From Palleniella muris (GTDB lineage Bacteria > Bacteroidota > Bacteroidia > Bacteroidales > Bacteroidaceae), in the NCBI RefSeq assembly GCF_004792655.1, contig NZ_SRZC01000029.1, positions 1 through 41,317 of the forward strand: DNA of 41,317 nucleotides. The letters are read 5' to 3'. Both the position numbers and the translations under genes were made by a program. The notes beneath the pieces were generated by a model that saw only the letters and a program-made list of their open reading frames with translations, did no database searches and was not told the origin of the DNA. Positions 26,933-35,572 of this stretch are shown piece after piece. Each line of letters starts with the position of its first letter. Position 1 is the stretch's first letter.

Positions 26933-28234
26933 ATGGATAAAAAGAGAACATTCCAATCAATTATCAGTCTGAAGCAGAAAGATATGGTTTCGCGACTTTT
27001 TGAGCGTGACTTACAGTTGCCGATAGACAGTGGACACATAATCACTGTGCCCGGTGTACGTCGCTGTGGTAAGTCATCTTTAATGGAACTTGTTGTTTCT
27101 CAGTTGGTTGAACGTGGTATTGATAAGTGCCGTATCCTGTGGATAGGATTTGATGATGAGCGTCTTCGCAATATAACATCCGACGACCTGAACGACATTA
27201 TAACAGGCTACATGGAGATGTATCCTGACATAGAGATGAAAGATGTATATATGTTCTTCGATGAGATTCAATATGTTGATGGGTGGGAATTGTTTGTTTT
27301 ACGCATATTCAAATCATATTGTAAAAATATCTTTGTCTCCGGTAGTAATGCCAGCCTGTTGTCTGCTGAATTGTCAACAGCTTTACGAGGGTGGCCGATT
27401 GAGTATGAAGAGTTTCCGCTAAGTTTTGCGGAATATTGCCGTTTCAGAAATGTAGCAGTGGAAATGTTTTCAGAAGAAGGCCAAGCCTATTTGGTTCGTG
27501 CTTTCCAAGGGTTTCTTATGGACGGCGGCTATCCGGAAGTTGTGCTGTCTGCAAACGAGACATTGAAGAACAAACTTTTGCAGAGCTATTTCAATGCAAT
27601 GCTTTTTCGCGACTTGGTTGACAGATATGGGTTGACCAACCTCCCTGCCGTGCGTTATTTCATAAAAAGAGTGATGACTAACCTTTCAAAGCCAACATCA
27701 ATAAACTCTATTTACAACGAATTGAAATCGCAAGGCATAAAAGTTGCGCGTGAGAGATTGTACGGATTGGCAGAACAATGCTGCTCTATATATTTGTTTT
27801 TCCGTTTGCCAAAATATAGCAAATCCATTGTCAAGGAAAATTCTTCATTCCCAAAGTTTTATGTAGTTGACAGTGGACTATGGCGCTCTGTTCTTACGCC
27901 ACAGAGTGAGGAAAAAGGCAAACTGCTTGAAAACGCTGTTTACTTGCATCTGCGCCGCAATATGTCTCCATCTACAAAATTGTATTATTATTCAGACAAG
28001 AAAGAATGTGACTTTGTTGTTCAAGAATACGATTGTGTGAAAACGCTCATACAAGTGACATGGTCGTTGCTTGAAGGCGGAACACGTGAACGAGAAATCG
28101 GTGGTCTGTTGGAATGCGCTAAGGTAACAAACTGTAATGAGCTTCTGATTATTACATATAATGAAGAAGAAAACATTGAACTATCAGGTAAGACTGTACG
28201 CGTGATTCCTGCTTGGAGGTGGATGTTGGCATAA
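26933..28234 (+). CDS. AAA ATPase with DUF4143 C-terminal domain (1)
   Basis: 433 residues of a family common in Bacteroidetes and archaea whose function is not established. Walker A is GVRRCGKS (41-48), Walker B ends in FFDE (Asp110, Glu111), and sensor 1 is in FVSGSNASLLS. The usual LRGR arginine following it reads LRGW here (Trp154). The C-terminal DUF4143 part has a nuclease-fold-like motif (KKECDFVVQ, then IQVTW). No signal peptide is seen. The gene stands alone with its own twin-box promoter and gene-specific inverted repeats, which suggests self-contained regulation. The lower GC content than neighbouring metabolic genes hints at horizontal transfer. A related gene occurs at 38885. Confidence 0.88.
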   Translation: MDKKRTFQSIISLKQKDMVSRLFERDLQLPIDSGHIITVPGVRRCGKSSLMELVVSQLVERGIDKCRILWIGFDDERLRNITSDDLNDIITGYMEMYPDIEMKDVYMFFDEIQYVDGWELFVLRIFKSYCKNIFVSGSNASLLSAELSTALRGWPIEYEEFPLSFAEYCRFRNVAVEMFSEEGQAYLVRAFQGFLMDGGYPEVVLSANETLKNKLLQSYFNAMLFRDLVDRYGLTNLPAVRYFIKRVMTNLSKPTSINSIYNELKSQGIKVARERLYGLAEQCCSIYLFFRLPKYSKSIVKENSSFPKFYVVDSGLWRSVLTPQSEEKGKLLENAVYLHLRRNMSPSTKLYYYSDKKECDFVVQEYDCVKTLIQVTWSLLEGGTREREIGGLLECAKVTNCNELLIITYNEEENIELSGKTVRVIPAWRWMLA

Positions 28235-28501
28235 CCGTGAATTATGATGTTTACATAAATATAACATTGACAATCCGGTCATCGAAAATAATGCAAAGAC
28301 CGCATTCTTTTATTTATCATGTGCTGCAAAGTGCCAATATCTCAGCAGCGATTCTTGCAGGTTAAGGAGAGCCGTTGGTTATTAACATGATATGAAAAAT
28401 TATTGTCGGTTTTGCAAACTGCTTTTTCGGGCATAGCAGTTGCTTATGTAAAGAAATCATAATTATTTTATTCCTGATTCTTGATTCTTGATTAAAATTA
28501 T

Positions 28502-28510
28502 TAACTTTGC
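28502..28510 (+). promoter_or_regulatory. -7 box before the orphan RNR-domain gene
   Basis: TAACTTTGC matches the Bacteroidetes -7 consensus, 29 bp before ATG 28540. The gap before it (28235-28501) contains only a short TTGATTC direct repeat near 28477-28495 and no gene I can support. Confidence 0.65.
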
Positions 28511-28539
28511 ATCTATCAACTACAACAGTCTACCGAACA

Positions 28540-29022
28540 ATGGAGAACAATACAGTGCAAGGCGGGAAATTTGTCGTGGAGGTGCGACCGGAAATCCTTG
28601 AGTGCGATGTCGTCCGTTTCCAGAACAACAAGGAAAAATGGGTGGCTTTCGTAGGGCTTCTTGACGGACATCCTTACGAGATTTTCACCGGTCTGCAAGA
28701 TGATGAGGAAGGCATAGCACTACCGAAAAGCGTCGAGAAAGGAAATATAATAAAGTGCACAAATGCTGACGGCACCAAAAGGTATGACTTCCAGTTTGAG
28801 AACAAGCGTGGCTACAAGACCACTGTGGAGGGGCTTTCCGAGAAGTTCAATCCGGAATACTGGAACTATGCCAAGCTGATTTCTGGTGTTCTCCGTTATG
28901 GTATGCCTATAAAGCATGTCGTGAAGCTCGTCTCTTCCATGGAGATGAACACCGACAGCATCAACAACTGGGCATCAGGAGTGGAACGTGCGCTGAAGAA
29001 GTATATCTCTACTGACGAATAG
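28540..29022 (+). CDS. Orphan C-terminal domain of class II ribonucleotide reductase (TSCPD-like)
   Basis: 160 residues resembling, from memory, the region just before the C-terminal zinc ribbon of Bacteroidetes B12-dependent ribonucleotide reductase (NrdJ): VVRFQNNKEKWVAFVGLLDG, PYEIFTGLQDD, NKRGYKTT and EYWNYAKLISGVLRYGMP. The catalytic barrel (about 600 residues), the cobalamin site and the cysteine-rich tail are all missing. The frame is intact, begins at an ATG 29 bp after a good -7 box, and ends cleanly, so it looks expressed rather than decaying. The open frame extends upstream to a TTG inside the promoter, which I reject as start. It is followed 5 bp later by folB. Its function is unknown; it may bind a nucleotide or regulate another reductase. 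Confidence 0.7.
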   Translation: MENNTVQGGKFVVEVRPEILECDVVRFQNNKEKWVAFVGLLDGHPYEIFTGLQDDEEGIALPKSVEKGNIIKCTNADGTKRYDFQFENKRGYKTTVEGLSEKFNPEYWNYAKLISGVLRYGMPIKHVVKLVSSMEMNTDSINNWASGVERALKKYISTDE

Positions 29023-29027
29023 ACTCA

Positions 29028-29417
29028 TTGCGGTTTGTGGAGACAGAGACGTACATACATATAGACAGCCTTCGCATGCATGCCTTTCATGGCGTGCTGG
29101 AACAGGAGCGCAGGGTGGGGAATGACTACCTTGTTAATATAAAGGTAGGCTATCCATGGCTGCAGGCCGTTGTGACCGATGATGTCGATGACACGCTCAA
29201 CTATGCTGCACTTGCGGACATAGTCAAAGGGCAGATGAACATTCCTTCTGCACTTCTGGAGCATGTTGCCGGCAGAATAACGGCAAGGATACAGGAAATG
29301 TTCCCGAAATGCACATTTATAGACCTGAGAATCACCAAGGTTGCCCCGCCGATGCAGTGTGATTGTGACGGTGCCGGAGTGCATATCGTGATGAAGGACG
29401 TGAAAAATGAAATGTGA
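29028..29417 (+). CDS. folB: Dihydroneopterin aldolase
   Basis: Cleaves dihydroneopterin to hydroxymethyl-dihydropterin and glycolaldehyde in folate synthesis. It has up to 129 residues. FolB motifs are MHAFHGVLEQERRVGNDY, DDTLNYAALADIV, LLEHVAGRIT and ITKVAPPM. No ATG exists before the conserved region; the likely starts are TTG 29028 (used here) or GTG 29037. It lies 5 bp after the RNR-domain gene, so the two probably share a transcript. Confidence 0.93.
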   Translation: MRFVETETYIHIDSLRMHAFHGVLEQERRVGNDYLVNIKVGYPWLQAVVTDDVDDTLNYAALADIVKGQMNIPSALLEHVAGRITARIQEMFPKCTFIDLRITKVAPPMQCDCDGAGVHIVMKDVKNEM

Positions 29418-29485
29418 ATGCGCGAAAAATGACGCTGATGTCATAGCGTTTTACTGTTAAGAAATTCTGTGGTATTAGACTTATC

Positions 29486-30658
29486 TTGAAACAAAGAATA
29501 TTCCATATAGCATTATTCCTGCTTGTTGCCGTTGCATCAATGGCGGCAGGGAAAAAATATGTTCTGGTGATTGACCCCGGTCATGGCGGCAGAGATGCCG
29601 GCGCTGTGGGCTCTTTCTCCAAGGAGAAGGACATAAACCTGAAAGTTGCTCTATGCTTCGGAAGGTATGTGGAAAGGAACTGCCCAAACGTGAAAGTCAT
29701 ATATACGAGGAAAAAGGATACTTTCCTCCAACTCTATGAGCGTGCGGACATTGCCAACAAGAACCATGCCGATGTGTTCGTCTCCATACACACAAACTCT
29801 CTCCCAAAGGGGCATATAGGACGAGGGGTTGAGACTTATTCCATGACTTTGCGCCGTTCGGAAGAGAAACTCTCAGCTGCCATGCGCGAGAACTCGGTGA
29901 TAACCTATGAGGAAGGCTACGAGGAGCGTTATGAGGGCTATGACTCGAAGTCTGATGAATCGGCAATAATGTTTGAGTACATCCACGATGAGAACATGGC
30001 AAAAAGCGTGGAACTTTCAAAGTCTATACAGAAAAGCCTGTGCGCATCGGCAAACCGTCCAAACAAGGGTGTCAAACAGGATAATTTCCATGTGCTGCGC
30101 CGTACTTCGATGCCGGCATGTCTTGTGGAGCTTGGTTTTATCTCCACTCCCGATGAGGAACGCTTGCTGAACGACGAGGCGGTTATCGACAAGATGGGGT
30201 ATGGCATATATGTCGGTTTTGTGAAGTATATGGACAAGAATTCTGTCGTCACTCCATACAAGCCCGATGCTGAAAGCCATATAGCACTGCCTACCGTAGC
30301 ACCGTCAAAGAAGACTTCCGCTCCGTCAAAGAGCAAGAGGCAGGCGGACGATGAAGAGGCAAAGGCGAAAGAGACCGTGGAAAAGTCAATGCCGGAATCT
30401 CATGACAGGCAGGAGCAAAGTTCTGACAAGCTGGTGTACAAGGTGCAGTTCGTGACAGCGTCGACTGTACTTAAGGAGGGCGCAAGCGTTTTCAAAGGTG
30501 TGACAGGGGCAGAACATTATAAAGACGGCGGTGTCTATAAATATACCATAGGATGCTGTGAGACACAGGCAGAGGCTGTAAAGCTTAAACGTGAAATTGC
30601 GGAGAAATTCCCTGACGCCTTTGTCATAAAGTTCCAGAACGGACAACGTGTCAGATAA
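29486..30658 (+). CDS. N-acetylmuramoyl-L-alanine amidase with SPOR domain
   Basis: Periplasmic zinc amidase that cuts peptide side chains from peptidoglycan glycan strands. It has 390 residues: signal peptide at about 1-21 (HIALFLLVAVASMAAG); Amidase_3 domain at about 26-250 with VIDPGHGGRDAG, SIHTNSLPKG and CLVELGFISTPDEE; a charged linker; and a C-terminal SPOR domain (about 310-388, YKVQFVTASTVLKEG) that binds denuded glycan at division sites. The start must be TTG 29486, because a stop lies 40 bp upstream and there is no ATG before the signal peptide. It precedes the MCE gene by 32 bp. Confidence 0.93.
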   Translation: MKQRIFHIALFLLVAVASMAAGKKYVLVIDPGHGGRDAGAVGSFSKEKDINLKVALCFGRYVERNCPNVKVIYTRKKDTFLQLYERADIANKNHADVFVSIHTNSLPKGHIGRGVETYSMTLRRSEEKLSAAMRENSVITYEEGYEERYEGYDSKSDESAIMFEYIHDENMAKSVELSKSIQKSLCASANRPNKGVKQDNFHVLRRTSMPACLVELGFISTPDEERLLNDEAVIDKMGYGIYVGFVKYMDKNSVVTPYKPDAESHIALPTVAPSKKTSAPSKSKRQADDEEAKAKETVEKSMPESHDRQEQSSDKLVYKVQFVTASTVLKEGASVFKGVTGAEHYKDGGVYKYTIGCCETQAEAVKLKREIAEKFPDAFVIKFQNGQRVR

Positions 30659-30690
30659 TTAATTAGGAAAATAAACTTAGAAATTGCGAT

Positions 30691-31596
30691 ATGAACAAAT
30701 ATTTTACCAAAGAAGTGCGCATCGCTCTGGCTGTTCTTGCCGGAATAGTAGTCCTTTTTGTGGGAATGAATTTCCTCAAAGGTGTCATGTTGTTCTCTGA
30801 TGACTATTCATATAAGGTGCAGATTGCTGACGCCAACGGTCTTACTCAGTCCAACCCTGTGTATGCCAATGGTCTGCAGGTCGGTGTTGTACGTGACGTG
30901 ACTGTTGACTTTTCAAATATGGCGAAAGGCATTACTGTCACGATAGATGTGGACAAGCGCATGCGCATTCCTGAAGGAACCATAGCAGAAGTTGATGCTG
31001 ACCTTATGGGCAACCTGAAGATGAACCTTGTCCTTGCTTCTTCTTCAAAGAGTATAGAGCCGGGAGGCACTATCATGGGACGTGCAGCAGACGGCGTGAT
31101 GAACAAGTTGGCGGACTTGGTGCCTTATCTTGAGACAATCGTGCCGAAGCTGGATTCCATCATGACAAGTGTCAATACGCTTCTCGCTGACCCTGCTGTT
31201 GTGGCAATCCTCCGTAATACTGAGACCACGACAGCCAACCTCAGCACCTCAACAGCAGAACTCAACAGACTGCTTGCACAGATGAACAGACAGGTGCCGG
31301 GACTGTTGCAGAAGGCTGACAAGACAATGGCAAACACGGAACAGCTTACTGGAAACCTTGCGAAACTGGATGTAGCGTCCACAATGGCAAGTGTCGATGC
31401 AACGCTGAAAAACTGTGAGGAACTTACAAACAAACTGAATTCCAATTCAGGAACAATAGGAAAGCTACTGAATGACTCTTCTCTCTATGATAATTTGAAT
31501 GCCACTATACGTGACGCTGACTCTCTGATGATTGACCTGAAGGCTCATCCTAAGCGTTATGTTCATTTCTCTGTATTCGGAAAGAAGGATAAATAA
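30691..31596 (+). CDS. MlaD/MCE family substrate-binding protein
   Basis: Component of a lipid trafficking system between outer and inner membrane. It has 301 residues, with one N-terminal membrane helix (about 10-28, IALAVLAGIVVLFVGMNF), an MCE domain at about 38-115 (GLTQSNPVYANGLQVGVV) and a long helical C-terminal part. No MlaE or MlaF partner is adjacent, so those must lie elsewhere. It follows the amidase and precedes dnaA; envelope genes next to dnaA may be only a positional association. Confidence 0.9.
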   Translation: MNKYFTKEVRIALAVLAGIVVLFVGMNFLKGVMLFSDDYSYKVQIADANGLTQSNPVYANGLQVGVVRDVTVDFSNMAKGITVTIDVDKRMRIPEGTIAEVDADLMGNLKMNLVLASSSKSIEPGGTIMGRAADGVMNKLADLVPYLETIVPKLDSIMTSVNTLLADPAVVAILRNTETTTANLSTSTAELNRLLAQMNRQVPGLLQKADKTMANTEQLTGNLAKLDVASTMASVDATLKNCEELTNKLNSNSGTIGKLLNDSSLYDNLNATIRDADSLMIDLKAHPKRYVHFSVFGKKDK

Positions 31597-31660
31597 TGTG
31601 TTTTCTCTCTTGCCACCCGAGGAGACAAAGGGTGGAGTGTGCTTAATTTAAGGTATAATA

Positions 31661-33067
31661 GTGGCAGATTATAAACTACTTTGGGAAGATACGCAGCAGC
31701 GTATTCTGGCTGACTTGTCAGCAGAAGGTAAGGAGGAAGAGTATAACAAATGGTTCCGTCCTGTAACCTTTGAATCGTTTGACACGCAAACTCACCAGTT
31801 GCTTTTGCGTGTCCCGGGACGAGCATATATAGATCATATTGAGAAGAATCATCTTCGCGTTTTTGCCAAGGCACTTATCGCTGCTTATGGCAAAGGTGTG
31901 AAGTTGAACTACCGTATTGTTGTTGTCAAGGAGGCTAACGAGACTGTCGTTGAGGCTTCTGACCCGGAAATGGTTGCTCCACGTGCTAACGCATCGCAGA
32001 AACAGTCAAAGCTTCCCGAGGTGGACCCTCAGCTTGCACCAAGCCTTAATTTCAAGAATTTCATAGAGGGCGAGTCGAATAAGCTGTCACGCTCTGTCGG
32101 TCTGAACATTGCGGAACATCCAAGAAGTTCCAAGTTTAATCCTTTCTTCATCTTCGGTCCGTCAGGTTGTGGCAAGACCCACCTTGTCACGGCAATAGGA
32201 TTGCGTGCGAAGGAGCTTTATCCTAACCTCCGTGTGCTGTACGTTTCTGCACGCACGTTCCGCCAGCAGTACACAACAGCCGTCACAGAGAATACGGTGA
32301 ATGATTTCATTGCTTTCTACCAAACTTTGGATATACTGATTGTGGATGACATACAGGAGTGGGCTTCGCAGGAGAAAACACAGGATACGTTCTTCCATAT
32401 CTTTGACTACTTGTTCCGAAGAGGCAAGAGGATAATCCTTGCTTCTGACCGTTCGCCGGCGCAGTTGCGAGGCATGCACGAGCGACTCATAACACGTTTT
32501 ATTTGCGGTGCCACTTGTGAATTGATGCGTCCTAACAAACAACTGTGTGTTGACATATTGAAGAACAAGATAGCCCATGACGGACTTACAGGTCTTTTCT
32601 CCGATGAGGTGATAGAATACATTGCCACAACGGTCACCGGCAGTGTTAGGGACTTGCAGGGAATAATCAATTCACTGATGGTGTACAGTATTGCAGGCAA
32701 TACGGAGATTGACATGCCTTTGACAGAGAAAGTTATAAAGCGCATTGTCTCTTTTGTGGATGACACCCAGGTGACATTGGACAATATCATTGACAGTGTA
32801 TGCCTTATCTGCAATGTCACTTCCCAGGACATAAACAGCAAGTCAAGGAAGAAGGACATAACAGAGGCGCGCCAGATTGTAATGTATCTTGCACAGACGC
32901 TTACCAACATGCCTGCAACCCGCATCGGCAGACTTGTCGGTGGCAGAGACCATTCCACTGTCGCCCATTCCTGCAAGAAAGTGAAGAAGGCTCTTGTGAC
33001 AGACAAACAACTAAACCAGCTTATCGACAAGATAAAGAAGGAAATAAAGGACAGCACTGCGAAATAA
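31661..33067 (+). CDS. dnaA: Chromosomal replication initiator DnaA
   Basis: Opens the origin by binding DnaA boxes with ATP. It has 468 residues. The N-terminal domain I (YNKWFRPVTFESF) is followed by a linker, domain III with Walker A GPSGCGKT at 166-173 and IVDDIQEW, and domain IV with the DNA-binding helix-turn-helix and the signature GRDHSTVAHSCKKV. The start is GTG 31661. I found no cluster of DnaA boxes in the short gap upstream or in the rest of the window, so the origin does not appear to be next to this gene. Confidence 0.97.
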   Translation: MADYKLLWEDTQQRILADLSAEGKEEEYNKWFRPVTFESFDTQTHQLLLRVPGRAYIDHIEKNHLRVFAKALIAAYGKGVKLNYRIVVVKEANETVVEASDPEMVAPRANASQKQSKLPEVDPQLAPSLNFKNFIEGESNKLSRSVGLNIAEHPRSSKFNPFFIFGPSGCGKTHLVTAIGLRAKELYPNLRVLYVSARTFRQQYTTAVTENTVNDFIAFYQTLDILIVDDIQEWASQEKTQDTFFHIFDYLFRRGKRIILASDRSPAQLRGMHERLITRFICGATCELMRPNKQLCVDILKNKIAHDGLTGLFSDEVIEYIATTVTGSVRDLQGIINSLMVYSIAGNTEIDMPLTEKVIKRIVSFVDDTQVTLDNIIDSVCLICNVTSQDINSKSRKKDITEARQIVMYLAQTLTNMPATRIGRLVGGRDHSTVAHSCKKVKKALVTDKQLNQLIDKIKKEIKDSTAK

Positions 33068-33141
33068 AACTCCTGCCAACAAGCTCTCCTTATAAAAAAA
33101 GAAAGAGCGTGTGGCGGCAGGATGAATCTGTAATATACGAC

Positions 33142-33193
33142 AAATCCGGATAAAGAGTTTATGGTTTTCCCATAACCCTTTATCCGGATTTTT
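33142..33193. terminator. Bidirectional terminator between dnaA and gdhA
   Basis: AAATCCGGATAAAG (33142-33155) pairs with CTTTATCCGGATTT; the inner parts ATGG/CCAT extend the hairpin. T-rich tracts follow on both strands. The flanking genes converge. Confidence 0.9.
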
Positions 33194-33255
33194 GTTATCT
33201 ATCTGCCGCCTTATAGGGCGGTTGTGTTCCATGTGTCAGCCTTGGGGCGATGCAT

Positions 33256-34593
33256 TTATACTACGCCTTGCGCCATCATTGCGTTGGCAACCTTCATGAA
33301 GCCTGCGATGTTCGCGCCCTTCACGTAGTCGATGTAGCCGTTCTCCTGCTTGCCGTACTTGACACACTGTCCATGGATAGAGTGCATGATGTAATGCAGT
33401 TTCTCGTCAACCTCTGCCTCAGACCATGACAGACGTATGGCATTCTGTGTCATTTCAAGTCCTGATGTCGCTACGCCGCCTGCGTTTACTGCCTTGCCCG
33501 GTGCGAAGAGCATTCCTGCTGCAATGAACTTATCCACTGCCTCTGCTGTACACCCCATATTGCTCACCTCGGCTATGCACAAAGGCTTGTTTGCCAAAAG
33601 CATGTCAGCATCCTCGCCACTGACCTCGTTCTGTGTGGCACAAGGCAGCGCGATGTCACACTTCTGCTCCCATGGACGCTTGCCGGGGAAGAATGTAGCT
33701 TCAGGGAACTCCTCTGCATAAGGTGCGCAGACATCATTTCCACTTGCACGAAGCTCAAGCATGTAGTCAATCTTCTCACCGCAAATGCCTGTCGGGTCAT
33801 AGATGTAACCGTCAGGACCGGAGATTGTTATAACCTTTGCGCCAAGTTCGGTAGCCTTCTTTGCAGCACCCCATGCCACATTGCCGAAGCCACTGATAGC
33901 CACTGTCTTGCCCTTTATGTCTATGCCGTGGGTCTGCAGCATCTCATTGACAAAGTAGAGCGCGCCGAAACCTGTAGCCTCAGGGCGTATGCGGCTGCCG
34001 CCCCAGTCAAGTCCCTTGCCTGTAAGCACACCGTTCCACTTGTGTGTCAGCTTCTTGTACATGCCGAAGAGATAGCCAATCTCCCTTGCTCCGACACCGA
34101 TGTCGCCTGCAGGAACATCCTCGTCAGGACCGATATTCTTCACAAGCTCAGTCATGAACGACTGGCAGAAGCGCATAACCTCATTGTCGGAACGTCCGCG
34201 GATAGAGAAGTCACTGCCACCCTTGCCGCCACCCATAGGCAGAGTAGTGAGGGCGTTCTTGAATGTCTGCTCGAAGCCAAGGAACTTTAGTATGGAGAGA
34301 TTCACGGAAGGGTGGAATCTCAGTCCGCCTTTGTAAGGACCTATGGCACTGTTGAACTGCACACGGTAGCCGAGGTTCACATGCACCTCGCCGTTGTCAT
34401 CCACCCATGGCACACGGAAAGTGATGATACGTTCCGGCTCGACAATGCGTTCAATGATTTTTGCGTGTTCAAACTCCGGATGCCGGTTGTAGACATCCTT
34501 TACAGAATTAAGCACTTCGCGTACAGCCTGCAAATATTCCAATTCTCCCGGATGCTTCTGCTCCAGTTGCTGCATGATTTTCTGTACATCCAT
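33256..34593 (-). CDS. gdhA: Glutamate dehydrogenase
   Basis: Reversibly aminates 2-oxoglutarate with ammonia and NAD(P)H. It has 445 residues, typical of the hexameric short form. Motifs are RVQFNSAIGPYKGGLRFHPS, TTLPMGGGKGGSDF with the catalytic lysine, DVPAGDIGVGAREIGYLFG, and the Rossmann AISGFGNVAWGAA. The start is ATG 34593 (MDVQKIMQQLEQKHPGE). A -7 box lies about 45 bp upstream. It serves when ammonium is abundant, whereas GS/GOGAT (0-10.6 kb) serves at low ammonium. Confidence 0.97.
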   Translation of the reverse strand: MDVQKIMQQLEQKHPGELEYLQAVREVLNSVKDVYNRHPEFEHAKIIERIVEPERIITFRVPWVDDNGEVHVNLGYRVQFNSAIGPYKGGLRFHPSVNLSILKFLGFEQTFKNALTTLPMGGGKGGSDFSIRGRSDNEVMRFCQSFMTELVKNIGPDEDVPAGDIGVGAREIGYLFGMYKKLTHKWNGVLTGKGLDWGGSRIRPEATGFGALYFVNEMLQTHGIDIKGKTVAISGFGNVAWGAAKKATELGAKVITISGPDGYIYDPTGICGEKIDYMLELRASGNDVCAPYAEEFPEATFFPGKRPWEQKCDIALPCATQNEVSGEDADMLLANKPLCIAEVSNMGCTAEAVDKFIAAGMLFAPGKAVNAGGVATSGLEMTQNAIRLSWSEAEVDEKLHYIMHSIHGQCVKYGKQENGYIDYVKGANIAGFMKVANAMMAQGVV

Positions 34594-34636
34594 AGTAATA
34601 TAGTTTTAGGGTTAGATTTTGTATTATGTTTTCGAT

Positions 34637-34646
34637 GGCAAAAATA
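34637..34646 (-). promoter_or_regulatory. -7 box of gdhA
   Basis: The minus strand reads TATTTTTGCC, matching TAnnTTTG. The rest of the gap up to 34870 is very AT-rich with no gene. Confidence 0.55.
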
Positions 34647-34870
34647 CAGTTTTTTATTGTAATGACCAAATAAAATCAGATAAAAATACAAAATATTTTA
34701 TTTTCATTGTTATACACAAAACTTACGCTTTGTCAATTGTACTGCTATTTAATATGCTTTTTCGTGAAGAATAAACGGCTTTTGTTTATTATGTGGATTG
34801 TTTGTGTGATAAAATGTTATCGTCAAGTCAGAATGTAGGAACGTGAAACAAGCAAGGTTGTTTGTGGAAA

Positions 34871-35464
34871 TTATACCGCGTTTTTCATTCTTCTGCGCCA
34901 TGCGTAGTAGCCGTAGACAGCTATGACAGTATAGATGGCATAGAGCAGTGCACGCGCGTATATACCTTTATATATATATAATGCGGAGGAGATGGCATCA
35001 ACAACCAGCCACACCCACCATTGCTCGATATATTTCCGTGACAACATCCACAGCCCGATGATAGAAAATGCTGTAGTCAAAGAATCAAGCACCGGCACAT
35101 TGCTGTCCGTACAGAAATGCAGAAACGCCCACAATGCCGCCCACAATGCCGCAGTCAACGGCATGAGGACATAGACTGTTGACAGTGGCGTATGGCTTAT
35201 GGCGATGGCTGTCGCTTTGGCTTTGTTGCCTGATTTCCTCCGACGCCAAGAGTAAAAGCCGTAGATAGCGGCAAGGAAATAGTAGAACTCCATGCCACAA
35301 TCTGCATACACTCCTGCACGGTAGAGCACAACGGTGTAGACAACCGGCATTATCGCGCCGGTTATCCACATCAGTATGTTCTCTTTAAGTTCAAGATAGA
35401 GGTACAGCAGTCCCAATGTCGTGCCAAGTACATCCATCCAGTTGTTTGCCAAATATTCGGTCAT
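34871..35464 (-). CDS. pnuT: PnuC-family transporter, probably PnuT (thiamine)
   Basis: Inner-membrane facilitator of 197 residues with about seven hydrophobic segments. PnuC-type tryptophan-rich motifs occur (FYSWRRR; YIEQWWVWLVVDAISSALYI). PnuC imports nicotinamide riboside, but this copy follows a TonB receptor governed by a TPP riboswitch. That points to thiamine, as in PnuT of Bacteroidetes. The substrate is inferred from context. It is the second gene of the operon, after a 108-bp gap holding an imperfect inverted repeat. Confidence 0.88.
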   Translation of the reverse strand: MTEYLANNWMDVLGTTLGLLYLYLELKENILMWITGAIMPVVYTVVLYRAGVYADCGMEFYYFLAAIYGFYSWRRRKSGNKAKATAIAISHTPLSTVYVLMPLTAALWAALWAFLHFCTDSNVPVLDSLTTAFSIIGLWMLSRKYIEQWWVWLVVDAISSALYIYKGIYARALLYAIYTVIAVYGYYAWRRRMKNAV

Positions 35465-35481
35465 TGGGTGGGTTTTTGTTT

Positions 35482-35569
35482 AAGGTTGTGGGTTATGGGT
35501 TTTTGGTTTAAGGTTGGTATGGTTTCAAAAGACTAACATATAACCCAAAACCAACAACCCACAACCCTT
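35482..35569 (-). repeat. Imperfect inverted repeat between TonB receptor and pnuT
   Basis: The left arm AAGGTTGTGGGTTATGGG (35482) pairs with the right arm around AACCAACAACCCACAACCC (35550-35568), about 30 bp with gaps. It would form a long hairpin in the operon mRNA. No U-run follows it, so it is more likely a processing or expression-ratio element than a full terminator. Confidence 0.6.
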
Positions 35570-35572
35570 CGG

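Noticed and set aside
31597..31660. Replication origin next to dnaA
   Set aside because: No cluster of TTATCCACA-type boxes lies in the short flanking gap. The lone TGTGGATAG in the terminal repeats and near 38660 are single degenerate matches.
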